From Aphanothece hegewaldii CCALA 016 (GTDB lineage: Bacteria > Cyanobacteriota > Cyanobacteriia > Cyanobacteriales > Microcystaceae): a stretch of DNA of 64,000 bases. This document shows, piece by piece, positions 25,612 through 37,000 of the stretch (its first letter is position 1; each line of letters begins with the position of its first letter). The position numbers and the translations under genes are program-made. Under the pieces are notes generated by a model that was given only the letters and a program-made list of their open reading frames with translations, did no database searches and was not told the DNA's origin. The stretch lies in contig NZ_PXOH01000002.1 of NCBI RefSeq assembly GCF_003007785.1, forward strand, positions 62,001 to 126,000. Reading direction: 5' to 3'.

Positions 25612-26904
25612 TCAATTTTGTACATTTATATTTCGATTTGGATCACCTAAAAAAACTTGACTAACTGGCGAAATTGGGGTAAGAGTTGGAGTTAATTCCC
25701 AATGATTAGATAATTGTTTTAAAAGCTGATCTTGTTGATGACGAAAACCATCAATATTGCCACCAGAATTAAGAATAGCAAACCAAACTTTACCCCGTTC
25801 TTTTGTGGGAATCATCCCCGCTAAAGCACTTACTTGAGCCAAAGTTCCTGTTTTAATTGCTACACCATAGGGAATTTGTCGCTGGTGTATTGTCCCATCT
25901 TTATCGCGTCCTCCAACTGGAAATAAATCAGTTACACTCATCTGTTTAGTCCCTAATTTTTGTTCTAAAGCTTGGAAAATTTGACAGACAGCACGGGGAG
26001 AAATACGATTATCAACACTTAAACCAGAACCATTTACTAATTGAATTTCATCTGGCGAAACTTTAGCCGTTTTAATCATAATTTGTCTGACGACTTCATG
26101 TCCACCCACTAATTCCGCTAACATTTCTGACATCACATTATTACTATAAAGATTCATTTGTTTTAATAATTCAGCTAAGGTTAAAGATTGATGTCGTAAT
26201 AATAATTTGGCATTTTTTGGAAGTTGAGCCGTTGTTAAAACCTTGCGGGCGATCGCAATCTGTGGCCGTATTGTTCCATTAGGTAATTTTGCGTATTGAC
26301 TTTCTACCACAGATGACCATTGATTAGAATTGATGCCCTGTTTAAATAATTCACCCGCTATTTGAGGATCAGTCTTAAAATTCATGGCAAACTGACCCGT
26401 AATAATTAAATTTCCCTTCACCTGACGAATTCCTGCTTTAGTCAGAGCATGGGCAACAGCGATCGCTTCTTCCCAGACAAACATAGGATCGCCCGTTCCT
26501 TCGACAATTAAATCTCCCTCTATCAACCCGTTAACCAGATTTCCTGTATGATAAATCCGTGTTTCAAAGCGATGATCCAAAGGCCAAGTCTCAATAGAGG
26601 CGAGAGTCGTGGCAACTTTAGTTAAAGACGCTGCCGAAGTGGGAACCGTTCCCCCTTGATTGGCTAATTCTGCCCATTCGGTTTCGAGCCAAACACGCTG
26701 ATTTTGAGAACCCAAACCAAGTGCCGATAAGTTTTTTAAATAACTTTTAACCATTGCTTCTACCGTTGGATCGCTTTGAGTCGGTAAATCAAAAATAGTC
26801 GAGGTTTCCCAAGACACCAAGGGGATAGGATCGAGTGACTTCGGTGGCTGACCTAAGATATTCATTAAAAAACCAGATAACATTAGATTGAGAATATTCA
26901 GCAT
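25612..26904 (-). CDS. D-alanyl-D-alanine carboxypeptidase/endopeptidase (PBP4, S13 family)
   Basis: 430 aa. After a hydrophobic N-terminus (LNLMLSGFLMNILG) come the three active-site motifs of S13 peptidases: SLTK in SAASLTKVATTLASIETW (SxxK), YSNNVMSEMLAEL (SxN) and GVAIKTGTLAQVSALAGMIP (KTG). Extra landmarks are LIVEGTGDPMF and LVNGSGLSVDNRISP. It trims or opens peptidoglycan cross-links in the periplasm, like DacB. The divergent neighbour plsX starts 132 bp away. Confidence 0.92.
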   Translation of the reverse strand: MLNILNLMLSGFLMNILGQPPKSLDPIPLVSWETSTIFDLPTQSDPTVEAMVKSYLKNLSALGLGSQNQRVWLETEWAELANQGGTVPTSAASLTKVATTLASIETWPLDHRFETRIYHTGNLVNGLIEGDLIVEGTGDPMFVWEEAIAVAHALTKAGIRQVKGNLIITGQFAMNFKTDPQIAGELFKQGINSNQWSSVVESQYAKLPNGTIRPQIAIARKVLTTAQLPKNAKLLLRHQSLTLAELLKQMNLYSNNVMSEMLAELVGGHEVVRQIMIKTAKVSPDEIQLVNGSGLSVDNRISPRAVCQIFQALEQKLGTKQMSVTDLFPVGGRDKDGTIHQRQIPYGVAIKTGTLAQVSALAGMIPTKERGKVWFAILNSGGNIDGFRHQQDQLLKQLSNHWELTPTLTPISPVSQVFLGDPNRNINVQN

Positions 26905-27036
26905 CTTCTACCTCAAATGACGCATAATTGTGTAAAGTGATATTAATTGTTTAAACATCAATCACTAATCCCTAATCCTTCGGCATCTGTCAAGGGCTTT
27001 GGTAAAATCTTTTAAGCTTTTATAACTTTTTGGTCA

Positions 27037-28092
27037 ATGGCATCAACTCGCGTAAAAATTGCAGTAGACGCTATGGGCGGTGATAATGCTCCCAATGAAA
27101 TCATCGCTGGGGCGATCCGTGCGGCGGCAGAACTCGATATCGATATCTTACTGGTAGGAGATGCTCAACACATCGAATCCTATTTACAACAACACCATCA
27201 AAGCCCGAAAAATGTAGAAATTGTCCCATCTGAGGGGGTAGTTTCGATGGAAGAAGAACCCCTCGTGGCATTACGGCGCAAACCCAAAGCCTCAATTAAT
27301 GTGGCGATGGATCTCGTTAAGCAAAAACGAGCGGATGCTGTCGTATCGGCGGGACATTCTGGGGCGGCAATGGCAGCAGCTTTACTCCGTTTAGGGCGAA
27401 TTAAAGGCATCGATCGTCCTGCAATTGGTGCTGTTTTACCCACTCTACTCGCGGGAAAATCAGTGATCGTTCTCGATGTTGGGGCAAATGTAGACTGTAA
27501 GCCCAAATATCTCGAACAGTTCGCCATTATGGGGACGGTTTATAGTAAATTCGTCATGGATGTTGATATTCCCAAAGTCGGTTTACTCAATATTGGGGAA
27601 GAACCCACCAAGGGTAATGATTTGGCGATTAGAACCCATGAACTACTAGAGGCGAATCAAGCGATCGCTTTTGGGGGCAACGCCGAGGGTAGAGATGTCC
27701 TAAAAGGGGATTTCGATGTGATTGTTTGTGATGGATTTGTGGGTAATATCTTACTAAAATTCGCTGAGGCAATTGGTGAGGTAATGTTACAAATTCTACG
27801 GGAAGAATTACCCCAAGGCATTAACGGACAAATCGGAACCGCCCTATTAAAACCCAACCTACAACGAATTAAACAACGAATGGATCACGCCGAACACGGG
27901 GGCGCGTTGTTATTTGGGGTCGATGGTGTGTGTATTATTAGTCATGGAAGCTCTCAAGCTCCCTCGATTTTTAATGCCATTCGTCTAGCATCAGAAGCGA
28001 TCGATCATCAGGTAATTGAGCGTATTCGTTCATACAATCAGCAGTCTAGCTTTGAGAAGACAGAAAAGTTATCTGTAAGCAATGAATCATAA
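27037..28092 (+). CDS. plsX: Phosphate acyltransferase
   Basis: 351 aa. PlsX converts acyl-ACP and phosphate to acyl phosphate, the first step of the PlsX/PlsY phospholipid route, and is a peripheral membrane enzyme. Clear signature: VKIAVDAMGGDNAPNEIIAG at the start, VVSMEEEPLVALRRKPKASI, AVVSAGHSGAAMAAALLRLG, LDVGANVDCKPKYLEQFAIM, LLNIGEEPTKGNDL and DHAEHGGALLFGVDGVCIIS. Length and start are normal. It heads the conserved cluster plsX-fabH-fabD; fabH begins 50 bp downstream. Confidence 0.97.
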   Translation: MASTRVKIAVDAMGGDNAPNEIIAGAIRAAAELDIDILLVGDAQHIESYLQQHHQSPKNVEIVPSEGVVSMEEEPLVALRRKPKASINVAMDLVKQKRADAVVSAGHSGAAMAAALLRLGRIKGIDRPAIGAVLPTLLAGKSVIVLDVGANVDCKPKYLEQFAIMGTVYSKFVMDVDIPKVGLLNIGEEPTKGNDLAIRTHELLEANQAIAFGGNAEGRDVLKGDFDVIVCDGFVGNILLKFAEAIGEVMLQILREELPQGINGQIGTALLKPNLQRIKQRMDHAEHGGALLFGVDGVCIISHGSSQAPSIFNAIRLASEAIDHQVIERIRSYNQQSSFEKTEKLSVSNES

Positions 28093-28142
28093 TGCGTGGA
28101 AACCGTGCCAAACTGATAACTAAGATTGATTAAGGGAGAAAA

Positions 28143-29144
28143 ATGTTGAAATTTGGGGTAGGAATTGCGATTACCGGAAGTGGATCAGCCACACCAGAAC
28201 AAGTTCTGAGTAATGATGATCTCGCTATGATGGTTGATACCTCCGACGAATGGATCAAAGCACGGACAGGTATTAGTCGGCGGCATTTAGCACCCTCCTC
28301 TGGCTCCCTCAGTCAACTGTCGGCCGAAGCAGGTTTAAAGGCTCTAGCAATGGCTGAACTTGCTCCAAATGACCTCGATTTAATCCTTCTTGCCACCTCT
28401 AGCCCCGATGACCTCTTTGGAAGTGCTTGTCAAGTCCAACGCCTTTTAGGAGCTTCTAGAGCCGTTGCCTTTGATTTAACCGCCGCTTGTTCGGGTTTTG
28501 TTTTTGGTTTAGTGACCGCCGCTCAGTATATCCGTACGGGAACTTATCGCAATGTTCTAGTAATTGGTGCAGATATACTATCCCGTTGGGTCGATTGGAA
28601 CGATCGCGGAACCTGTATCTTATTCGGGGATGGTGCAGGGGCTGTGGTTTGTCAAGCATCGGAAACAGGCGATCGCTTATTAGGGTTTGAAATGTGTAGT
28701 GATGGCACTCAGAATAGTTCCCTAAATCTCGCCTATCAAGGTCAAGAAAAATTTATTAACACAAAAAGTGAAATTACGCAAGGAAATTATCAATTTATTA
28801 CGATGAATGGACGAGAAGTTTATCGCTTTGCTGTCGCTAAAGTTCCTGAAGTCATCGAAAAAGCTCTTTATCGTGCTAATCTAAGTGCGGCTGATCTCGA
28901 TTGGTTATTGTTACACCAAGCAAACCAGCGCATTATTGACGCAGTAGCCGATCGTTTAAAAATAAAGAGTGAAAAAGTTATTAGTAATGTCTGTGAATAC
29001 GGTAACACTTCGGCGGCATCGATTCCCATTGCTCTAGATGAAGCAATCCGTATTGGAAAAGTAAAAGATGGTGATATTATTGCAACATCTGGCTTTGGAG
29101 CGGGTTTATCTTGGGGATCGGCGATTATTCAATGGGGAAAATAA
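28143..29144 (+). CDS. fabH: Beta-ketoacyl-ACP synthase III
   Basis: 333 aa with a good AGGGAGAAA ribosome site. FabH condenses acetyl-CoA with malonyl-ACP to start fatty-acid synthesis. The catalytic triad is visible: Cys in FDLTAACSGFVFGL, His in LDWLLLHQANQRIID, and Asn in YGNTSAASIPIALDE. ARTGISRRHLAP and SDGTQNSSLNLAY are also typical. It lies between plsX and fabD on one strand. Confidence 0.97.
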   Translation: MLKFGVGIAITGSGSATPEQVLSNDDLAMMVDTSDEWIKARTGISRRHLAPSSGSLSQLSAEAGLKALAMAELAPNDLDLILLATSSPDDLFGSACQVQRLLGASRAVAFDLTAACSGFVFGLVTAAQYIRTGTYRNVLVIGADILSRWVDWNDRGTCILFGDGAGAVVCQASETGDRLLGFEMCSDGTQNSSLNLAYQGQEKFINTKSEITQGNYQFITMNGREVYRFAVAKVPEVIEKALYRANLSAADLDWLLLHQANQRIIDAVADRLKIKSEKVISNVCEYGNTSAASIPIALDEAIRIGKVKDGDIIATSGFGAGLSWGSAIIQWGK

Positions 29145-29225
29145 GCTTATTTGTTGTTGACAAAGGTGACCAAAAACTCTTTACTAAATAATCTATTGGT
29201 TTAAATTATTATTAACTTTAATCAA

Positions 29226-30107
29226 ATGACTAAAATAGCGTGGATTTTTCCTGGGCAGGGTTCACAAGCTGTAGGAATGGGAGTCGATTTACAAGAAATA
29301 AAAAGCGCGATCGCAAAATTGGAACAAGCCGAAAAAATCTTAGGATGGTCAGTTTTAGAAAAATGTCTTGGGGATGAAGAACAATTATCCCAAACTTTGT
29401 ATACCCAACCTTGTCTCTTTGTAATTGAAAGCATTTTGACCGATATTTTAGTCGAAAATGGTCATTTACCCGATTTAGTCGCAGGACATAGTTTAGGCGA
29501 GTATTCTGCTTTGTATGCTGCTAGAGTATTCGATTTTGAAACAGGTTTAAAATTAGTTAAAAAACGATCGGAATTAATGGATCAGGCTGCAGGTGGCAAA
29601 ATGGCCGCAGTGATGAAATTCGATCGCCAAAAATTAGAAAGCGTCATTGATAATACACCTGATCTAGTCATCGCCAATGACAACAGCAGCGAACAAGTAG
29701 TTATTTCTGGGACACCTGAAGCGGTAGAGAAAGCACTAGAGCAAATTACAGCCAAACGAATCGTTACACTCAAAGTTTCTGGCGCATTTCACTCACCATT
29801 AATGCAAGACGCAGCCGAACAGTTTCAGCAGATTTTAGATTCTGTCACATTTAATAATGCTAAAGTACCCATCTTATCTAATATCGATCCCACATCAACC
29901 ACCGACGCGCAAACCATCAAAACACGCTTAATTCAACAGATGACAGGTTCCGTTCGCTGGCGTGAAATTATGCTGCAATTACCGAATGAAAATATTACTC
30001 AGGTTATTGAAGTTGGCCCAGGTAAAGTATTGACGGGTTTAGTCAAGCGCACTTGTCCTGAAATTGCCCTAAAAAATGTGGCAACAAGTGCCGATATTAC
30101 TGGCTAA
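29226..30107 (+). CDS. fabD: Malonyl-CoA:ACP transacylase
   Basis: 293 aa. FabD loads malonyl groups onto acyl carrier protein. Signature residues: IFPGQGSQAVGMGVDL (oxyanion Gln), the nucleophile Ser in VAGHSLGEYSALYAA, the substrate Arg in KLVKKRSELMDQA, and the catalytic His in VSGAFHSPLMQDAAEQF. It follows fabH by 81 bp. The next gene is convergent; the 35-bp gap between them holds a short GGGTG/CACCC hairpin that could be a weak two-way terminator. Confidence 0.97.
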   Translation: MTKIAWIFPGQGSQAVGMGVDLQEIKSAIAKLEQAEKILGWSVLEKCLGDEEQLSQTLYTQPCLFVIESILTDILVENGHLPDLVAGHSLGEYSALYAARVFDFETGLKLVKKRSELMDQAAGGKMAAVMKFDRQKLESVIDNTPDLVIANDNSSEQVVISGTPEAVEKALEQITAKRIVTLKVSGAFHSPLMQDAAEQFQQILDSVTFNNAKVPILSNIDPTSTTDAQTIKTRLIQQMTGSVRWREIMLQLPNENITQVIEVGPGKVLTGLVKRTCPEIALKNVATSADITG

Positions 30108-30142
30108 AAACTAGGGTGAGACTAGCCCACCCAAATTTTAAA

Positions 30143-30715
30143 TTATTTAAGTACAATTTCGTAAGAATTGTTTAAAGGATAAGCTTCTTTCGTTTGGCTA
30201 TCATAAGACCAAGCTTTGATTTTTGTTGTTTCTGCTGGAAGATTAAGGGTAGCAGGATCAAGGGTAGCTACCCATCCTGATTTTTCAAGCGCTGGATTTT
30301 TAAAAGCTTGAGCCACATCTGGACGAGCGACGCTGACTGGAATTGTCGTGGCTACTGTATTATTATCGCCATAGGTAATTAAAACGGTGTCTGCTGGTTT
30401 ACTTTGATCGGGTGCGATCGCCCATCCTGCTATATAAATCGGTTTATTGGATGCGATCGTCTGAGTTGTTGTTTTCGCGTTATTCAGTGATTCTATATAA
30501 CCATGAAGTTTATCTTTAACTGCATCTTTAAAAATAATTCCTTCAGTCGTTGATGCAGTCGTTTCCGGTGTCGCTGTGGGAGAAGGTGAAGCGGTTGTTG
30601 ATTCAGGACTAGCAGGTGGTGTGTCAGTTTGTGTCGTCGTGCTTGTCGGAGTACCACAAGCGGTTAGAGAAATTAAAATGGCAGATGCAATAATAAATTT
30701 AATGTTTTTAATCAT
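30143..30715 (-). CDS. Lipoprotein with Thr/Pro/Ser linker and a beta-rich C-terminal domain
   Basis: 190 aa. The lipobox is LTAC (Cys20), followed by about 40 residues of Thr, Ser, Pro and Glu, a flexible spacer. The C-terminal domain (about 70-190) reads as short beta-strands: PIYIAGWAIAPDQSKPADTV, then VARPDVAQAFKNPALEKSGW. The pattern GWA...RPDV...SGW also occurs in the middle of the giant glycosyltransferase at 34046-39361 (VSGWVFSKNDR, LLRPDVSSQYPEISEAQMSG), so this looks like a shared beta-sandwich module. I know no function for it; a carbohydrate-related role is an inference from the second context. Confidence 0.7.
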   Translation of the reverse strand: MIKNIKFIIASAILISLTACGTPTSTTTQTDTPPASPESTTASPSPTATPETTASTTEGIIFKDAVKDKLHGYIESLNNAKTTTQTIASNKPIYIAGWAIAPDQSKPADTVLITYGDNNTVATTIPVSVARPDVAQAFKNPALEKSGWVATLDPATLNLPAETTKIKAWSYDSQTKEAYPLNNSYEIVLK

Positions 30716-30821
30716 CTTCTTGTTGAACGTTAGTACTATATTTGAGTTTCGGTAGATTTCCTTAATATCCTATCAAAGTTTTAGAATTTTTTAAGATTCA
30801 TTTGTTCCCTAAATTTGAGTT

Positions 30822-33800
30822 TTACAAACTGTCGAATAGTTCTTGCAATTTTTTTTGAACGGAGTCTGGACTATATTGCTGAATCGTTTGTCGAGAGTTC
30901 TTTGCAATATTATGCCAAAGTGTGGCATTTTCATAAATAGAGATGATTTGAAGAGCGAAAGAATCGGGTTTATCAGCAATTAAGACATCATAGCCCTCTT
31001 TTAGCCCCATTCCTTCAGCCCCGATGGTAGTAGTTACTGTTGGTAAACCATAAGACATACTTTGTCCGATTTTTCCTTTCATTCCTGCACCAAATCTTAG
31101 AGGAGCAACAAAAACACGACTTTCTCTAAAATAGGATTCTACATCTTCTACATAACCTTTTACTAACACTTGTTCTGATGCTAAAGCTTTTACTTCATCC
31201 TTTAAATTACTCCCTAATAAAGTCACTTTAATTTCTGGGTGAGATTCCCAAACAAGCGGCATAATTTCATTACATAGCCAAATCACCGCATCAATATTAG
31301 GAGGATGATTATAACTTCCAATAAACAATAATCCCGAACGTTGTTCAAAAGATTCCCAAAAATGCTCATGAGGATAATGAATATTAGGAATCACCCAGAC
31401 ATTATTAACGTTTAACTCATTAAGCGTTTGTTTCTCCGCTTCAGTTACGACAATCGTTGCGTTTGACTTTTGAGCAAATTTAATTTCTAATTTTTGATAA
31501 GTTTCCCAAGACCAGTTTGTATTCTGATAATCTTGTGATAAAAATTCCTGTTGTCTTTTTATGCGGAGGAAATGTAAATCTATGGTGTCATAAATAACAG
31601 GAACATGAGAATAATGACGAATTAAATCTAAATACTTTTCGCATAATTCAGGGCGACAAAGCCAAATCAGATTAACTAAAGATAAACGATTAATTAATAA
31701 CTCATTTAAGTCAGGTTTTTTAGGCGTAAAGTATAAAACTTCTATCCCCATTTGCTGAAGAGTTGAAGTGTAAGGCTCTTCTGGATTACCATTATCGGGA
31801 AAGAAAATAATATCATAGTTTAAATTCTGTAAAATTTTTAGGATTTCCAGTAATCTAACACAGCCCGATTCTTTATCATAAAGAGGAACATAAGAATCAA
31901 TCACTAAAATTGTCTGTTTTCTAGCTAATCTTCTAGCAGCTTGAGGAACTCGACTAGCATCAGGTAAAAAATGTTGTTTTAAGTCTTCTTGCCATTTGGA
32001 CAAAAATTTAATTTGATTAACTTTTTGATATTGTTTAATTCCACTATTTAAGTCCGTTCCTGATGTTATTCCTTCATAATGAATTACTTGTGATTTTGGT
32101 TGATATACAACTTGATAACCTAAATTCCAAATTGCAAAACATAAATCAGTATCTTCATAATAAGCAGGTAGAAAAGTTTCCGAAAAACCTCCAAGTTGAT
32201 TAAATATTTCTGTTCTGACTAAAAGACTAGCACCTGAACAATAATCTACTGATCTAACATAATTATATTCTGGTTGATCTATATCATCTAAACGACCATA
32301 ATTCCATCCTGTAGCATCTTGCCAAATAATGCCACCTGCTTCTTGTAATTTTCCATTATTGTAAATTAATTTAGAGCCGACAGCACCAATCAAAGGTGAT
32401 TTTTCCATCAAATAAAGTAAACTTTCTAAGCAACCTGCTAAAATTTGTGTATCGTTGTTTAAAAAGTATAAATATTTTCCTTTTGCTTGTGAAGCCCCGT
32501 AATTACAAGATTTGATAAAACCTTGATTTTGCTGATTTTTTAAAACATGAATTCCTGAAATATTTTTTAATTGTTCTTGAGTTTCATCACTTGAACAATC
32601 ATCTACAATAATAATTTCAATTTCATTAGCAGTTGAATTGGTTTTTAAGATAGATTCTAAACAGTTAAAAGTATATAAATATTGATTATAAACAGGGATA
32701 ATAATTGAAATTATAGGAGTCGGACTGGTGGAAATTTGTAAAGGTCTTGGTTGAGATAATTGTGCTATTTTTTTGACCTCTTCTTCAATCAATAAAGTTG
32801 TTTTTCCTGTGAGCATTTTGCGTAGTTTTCGATATGTTCTTGCACCAGCAACATTTAAACCCTCTTCTGTTAAACTAAACCAAAATGTTTTAATTAATTT
32901 CTGAGTTTTAAAAATGATTAAGGATAAATCAGTTTTTTCCGCTTCTTCTGCTGGCAGAAATAAACTTTTAATTTTTAGCCATCCATCTCGTAATTTCCAG
33001 AATTTACTACTTTTCATGGCTTCAATTAAAGCTTCAGATTGCATCAATTGGGCGGCAGTTTGATCTAATTGTTGTTGAGTATTTGCCCATCTGGTTTCTA
33101 ATTCTTGTTCGTATTGTTCTAACTGTTGAATTCTACCTTTAGAGCGGTTTAATTGCCATCGTAAATCATCTTCTACTGAAATAATACGACGCGAGTAAAT
33201 CTGATTTTTTAAAGTTTGTGAAAGAAGATTATAAGACTCATTGGTTAATAATTTTTGTGTAAACTTACGATGATCGATCGCGGATTTTTCCATCTGCTCA
33301 TTTTTTACTGTTTGTTGTTTAAGATGAATCCTAAAAGTAGATAAAGTTTCATCAACAAAACCGATTTTATAGTGAACCATAATTCTAATCCACATTTCTA
33401 AATCAACAAGTTGCTGTAACTCTAAATCAAAATATCCAACTTTATTAAAAACATCTTTTTTAATTAAAACTGTACTCGGTTCACCAATTTTATTGATTGG
33501 TTCTTCTAAAAAATTCGGGTCATTAAGTAAATCTTGTCCAGATTGAATCGGTTTCAAAACTGACCAAAAACGATGAATATCTTTAGCATTTTCGTATATT
33601 TTCTCAGTTTGTTCCTCAAGTTTATTTTCTGCGGACATTAAAACGTTTCGAGGGGCAAAAACCAAACCGATAGATTCCTCTTGTTCCGCTAGTTTAACTA
33701 ATTCTTCAACACAATTAGGGGTCAATAAATCATCTTGAAAAAGAAACTTAATATACTTTCCTCTAGCATTTTTTAAGCAATAGTTCCAGTTTTGAACCAT

Positions 33801-34028
33801 TCCGGGTTGAGGATTAACAATAATCTCGAACTTGTGGGGTGATTTTTTCTGATATGATTGAGCAATTTTCAGTGTTGCATCAGTTGAGTGATCATCCGAT
33901 ACAATAATTTCTAAGTTAGGATAAGTTTGAGAAATTGCTGATTTTAAGGTTTCTTCTAAAAATTCTTCACCTTGAAATGTAGGAATTAATAAACTAATCA
34001 AAGGGAGTATATCGGATGAATCAGACAT
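30822..34028 (-). CDS. Multidomain glycosyltransferase (GT2-GT2-GT4)
   Basis: 1068 aa from the ATG at 34028; a TTG five codons upstream gives 1073. First GT2 domain, about 10-250: SLLIPTFQGEEFLEETLKSA and IVSDDHSTDATL. A coiled linker (about 280-345) ends with the SSKFWKLRDGWLKIK motif. Second GT2 domain, about 435-690: ISIIIPVYNQYLYTFNCLES and IIVDDCSSDETQEQL, with YFLNNDTQIL as the metal site. GT4-like GT-B domain, about 705-1065: GLLFIGSYNHPPNIDAVIWL and KIGQSMSYGLPTVTTTIGAE. Three sugar-transfer sites in one chain suggest assembly of a repeated glycan. It starts 17 bp after the larger enzyme, in the exporter operon. Confidence 0.88.
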   Translation of the reverse strand: MSDSSDILPLISLLIPTFQGEEFLEETLKSAISQTYPNLEIIVSDDHSTDATLKIAQSYQKKSPHKFEIIVNPQPGMVQNWNYCLKNARGKYIKFLFQDDLLTPNCVEELVKLAEQEESIGLVFAPRNVLMSAENKLEEQTEKIYENAKDIHRFWSVLKPIQSGQDLLNDPNFLEEPINKIGEPSTVLIKKDVFNKVGYFDLELQQLVDLEMWIRIMVHYKIGFVDETLSTFRIHLKQQTVKNEQMEKSAIDHRKFTQKLLTNESYNLLSQTLKNQIYSRRIISVEDDLRWQLNRSKGRIQQLEQYEQELETRWANTQQQLDQTAAQLMQSEALIEAMKSSKFWKLRDGWLKIKSLFLPAEEAEKTDLSLIIFKTQKLIKTFWFSLTEEGLNVAGARTYRKLRKMLTGKTTLLIEEEVKKIAQLSQPRPLQISTSPTPIISIIIPVYNQYLYTFNCLESILKTNSTANEIEIIIVDDCSSDETQEQLKNISGIHVLKNQQNQGFIKSCNYGASQAKGKYLYFLNNDTQILAGCLESLLYLMEKSPLIGAVGSKLIYNNGKLQEAGGIIWQDATGWNYGRLDDIDQPEYNYVRSVDYCSGASLLVRTEIFNQLGGFSETFLPAYYEDTDLCFAIWNLGYQVVYQPKSQVIHYEGITSGTDLNSGIKQYQKVNQIKFLSKWQEDLKQHFLPDASRVPQAARRLARKQTILVIDSYVPLYDKESGCVRLLEILKILQNLNYDIIFFPDNGNPEEPYTSTLQQMGIEVLYFTPKKPDLNELLINRLSLVNLIWLCRPELCEKYLDLIRHYSHVPVIYDTIDLHFLRIKRQQEFLSQDYQNTNWSWETYQKLEIKFAQKSNATIVVTEAEKQTLNELNVNNVWVIPNIHYPHEHFWESFEQRSGLLFIGSYNHPPNIDAVIWLCNEIMPLVWESHPEIKVTLLGSNLKDEVKALASEQVLVKGYVEDVESYFRESRVFVAPLRFGAGMKGKIGQSMSYGLPTVTTTIGAEGMGLKEGYDVLIADKPDSFALQIISIYENATLWHNIAKNSRQTIQQYSPDSVQKKLQELFDSL

Positions 34029-34045
34029 AATTTTATTGAGCAAAT

Positions 34046-37000
34046 CTAACTTAAGGAAACTTTTTTCAGGGTTTCTAGATGTTTTTTCAAGAGACGTTGA
34101 GCATTAAATTTTCGCTGAACGGTTAAATAGCCATTTCTCGCCATTTTAGCGGAATGTTTAGGATTTCGTAAACAGTTATTAATCCCGATCGCTAAAGCTT
34201 GATGATTACCCGATTTAACCAGATATCCCTCTACACCATCGCTAATCATTTCGGGAATACCAAATACATCTGTACTAATTATTTGTAATTCAAAAGCCAT
34301 CGCTTCTAAAATAACTCTTGGGAATGATTCTTCAAGACTAGCACAGACGAAAATATCGCTAAGATGGAAAAAATCATAAACTTCATCAGTTTCCTGATAA
34401 ATAAAGACATTATCTAAATTAAGTTTTTGGACTCTTTGGGTCAAAAGTTCTAAATATTTTCCTTGTCTTCCTCCTACAATTAAAGCAGTAATTTTAGAAA
34501 AATCTTCAGGATTAATTTTCTTTAATTCATTAAGCGCATCTAGAAAAATATGTTGTCCTTTGCGTTCACAAGTTGTGCCAATGATTGAAATAACAATATG
34601 ATCTTCAGCAATGCCATATTTGCGCCGTAACTCAGATTTTTTATAAATTTGGCGAAAATAATTGATTTCTTGTAAATTAATTCCACCGTGGATAACTTGA
34701 AAATTACCTTTTATATCTAAACTATGAAATAATCTACGAGTTGCTTCAGCCACAAAGACAATGCGCTTGGCTGTAGTAAAACAGTTTAATATCACAGACT
34801 GAATTGATTTTTCATAGGATTGACAAAATAGATCAATAGATGTACTTTCGTGGATATACCACATACTAGGCACCTTAAATAAATTCGCTAATTCAACGCC
34901 CCAAAATCCCCCTAATGTATTAGTAATAACTAAATCATAATCTTTGAGATTAAGCTGATTTCCTAATTGCTCTAACTCTTGTTTAAGAGAATAAATTGTT
35001 TTATTAGGACAAGAAATTTGACTAGGATAAAAAGTAACTTGGACTCCTAAATCTTCTAATCTTTGCCGTAAAATACCATCTTGGGGCGAGATAAGATGTA
35101 CTTGATAGTTTTCGGAATGCACACAATATTTAGCTAACTCATATAGCATTAAAGGTGCGCCTTCTAAATTCAGATTATGAGTAATCAAAAGAATTTTTAG
35201 ATTTTTAGCTCTTTGAGTATGACAGAAATAATGAGGATCGATTTCCATCAGCATAGAATCAATATTTAAGTTAGGGCTAAAAAATGGATCTCGAAAATCG
35301 GGATACAGATTCAAAAAGTTAAGATGTTCTTCAAAATTATAGTCTTGTCCTCGAGATGCACTGGTTTGATGAATGAGGGTTGCTTGAGGCGTATAAACCA
35401 CTCGTCGTCCAGATTGAATTGCTTTTAAACAGTAATCCACGTCGTTATATTGTACCCCAAACCGTTCTTCATCAAATCCCTGTAGTTCTCGATAAAGCTC
35501 AGTGGAGGTGAGTAAACAAGCGCCCGTTACTGCTGAGACATTGCGTGCAGCATGAGGTAAAGCTAGATAACCAACCGCTTCTATGGGTAAGTTATGGAAA
35601 AGATGATCGGCTAAACCATCATGAGAACCGATGACGACTCCTCCGTGTTGTATCGCTTGATTGGGATAAAGTAGTCTTGCTCCAACAACTCCCACACCCG
35701 CAATACTCATCCAACCAATCATATCTTCTAGCCATCCAGTGAAGATCGCTTCTACATCATTATTGAGATGTAGTATATAAGGAGTATCGACGTAGTTAAT
35801 GGCTAAATTCATCAAACGGGCATAGTTAAACGGTTCATTTTGCCGATTTGAGGAAACAACTTGACAAGACCAAAATTGCTGTTGTTGTAGCTCATTAAAA
35901 TAGTCCTGTGTGGCGACTTCTGTTGAAGAATCGTCGATAATTAAAAGCTTAACGGACGCTGGATTAACAGTCTTTTCTAGACTTGTAATACATCGTTTTA
36001 AAAGATCGGCTCGATCTTTCGTCGGAATAATAATGGTCACTAAATGTTCTTGTTGCAGTGAGGGCTCCCAGCGCAGTTGATGGAGACACATCGCATATTG
36101 TTTAGCGATCGCCGGTAGAAAAGGTTTCGCCTTGAGGCCTCTACGTTCAAGTGCTTCTACAATCGAGCGATAAGCATTATCAAAAACATACTGCTTTTGC
36201 CCACCACAAGATGCCGTACTATCTAAATGAGAACGCCAATGATAGCAAACTTGGGCAATATGCTCAATTCGATCGGCTGTTGTCTGTTCGCTGATGCGTA
36301 AGAATAAGTCTAGATCTTGCGCTCCTTCATATCCTTCTCTCATACGTCCAACTTGCTCGACTAAAGATCGGCGAAAGACAGCCAAATGATGGGTATAGTT
36401 GTGGGTGAGTGCCATTTCTGGACTCCATTGACCTTTCATTTGTGGATCGTAATGATTACCGTCTGGATCAATTTTGTCTTCATCGGTATAGATCCAATCT
36501 AAATTAGGGTTTTTGGCAATGCACTCCGCGATATGCTGTAAAGCATCAAGAGAGAGGGTATCGTCATGATCCAGTAATGCAATATAATCACCCGTTGCCA
36601 AGTCTAAAGCCGAGTTGGTTGCCTTGACAATATGACCATTTTCTGCGCGAAAGATCACTTTAATCCGAGAATCAGCCGCCATGAATTCTTTAAGCATTGT
36701 TTTGACGTGGATGTCTTCAGACGCATCATCAGCGATACACAATTCCCAATTAGAATAGGTCTGTGCTAGAACACTTCGCAACATTTCCAATAGAAATTTT
36801 TTGGGAGTGTTATAGACGGGGACAATCAGACTAATTTTTACTCCTTTGTTGAGTTGAAGCCGAATCGCATCGTCTTTCATTTGTAGCAAGAGTTTCGCGG
36901 TTAGATGGTTGTTAGATCGCCATCTTTGATAAAAATCTTGCTCTTGCCAGGCATGGACTGTATGAGGATTGCCTATAAAAACGAGGTTTTCGTCGTTCGG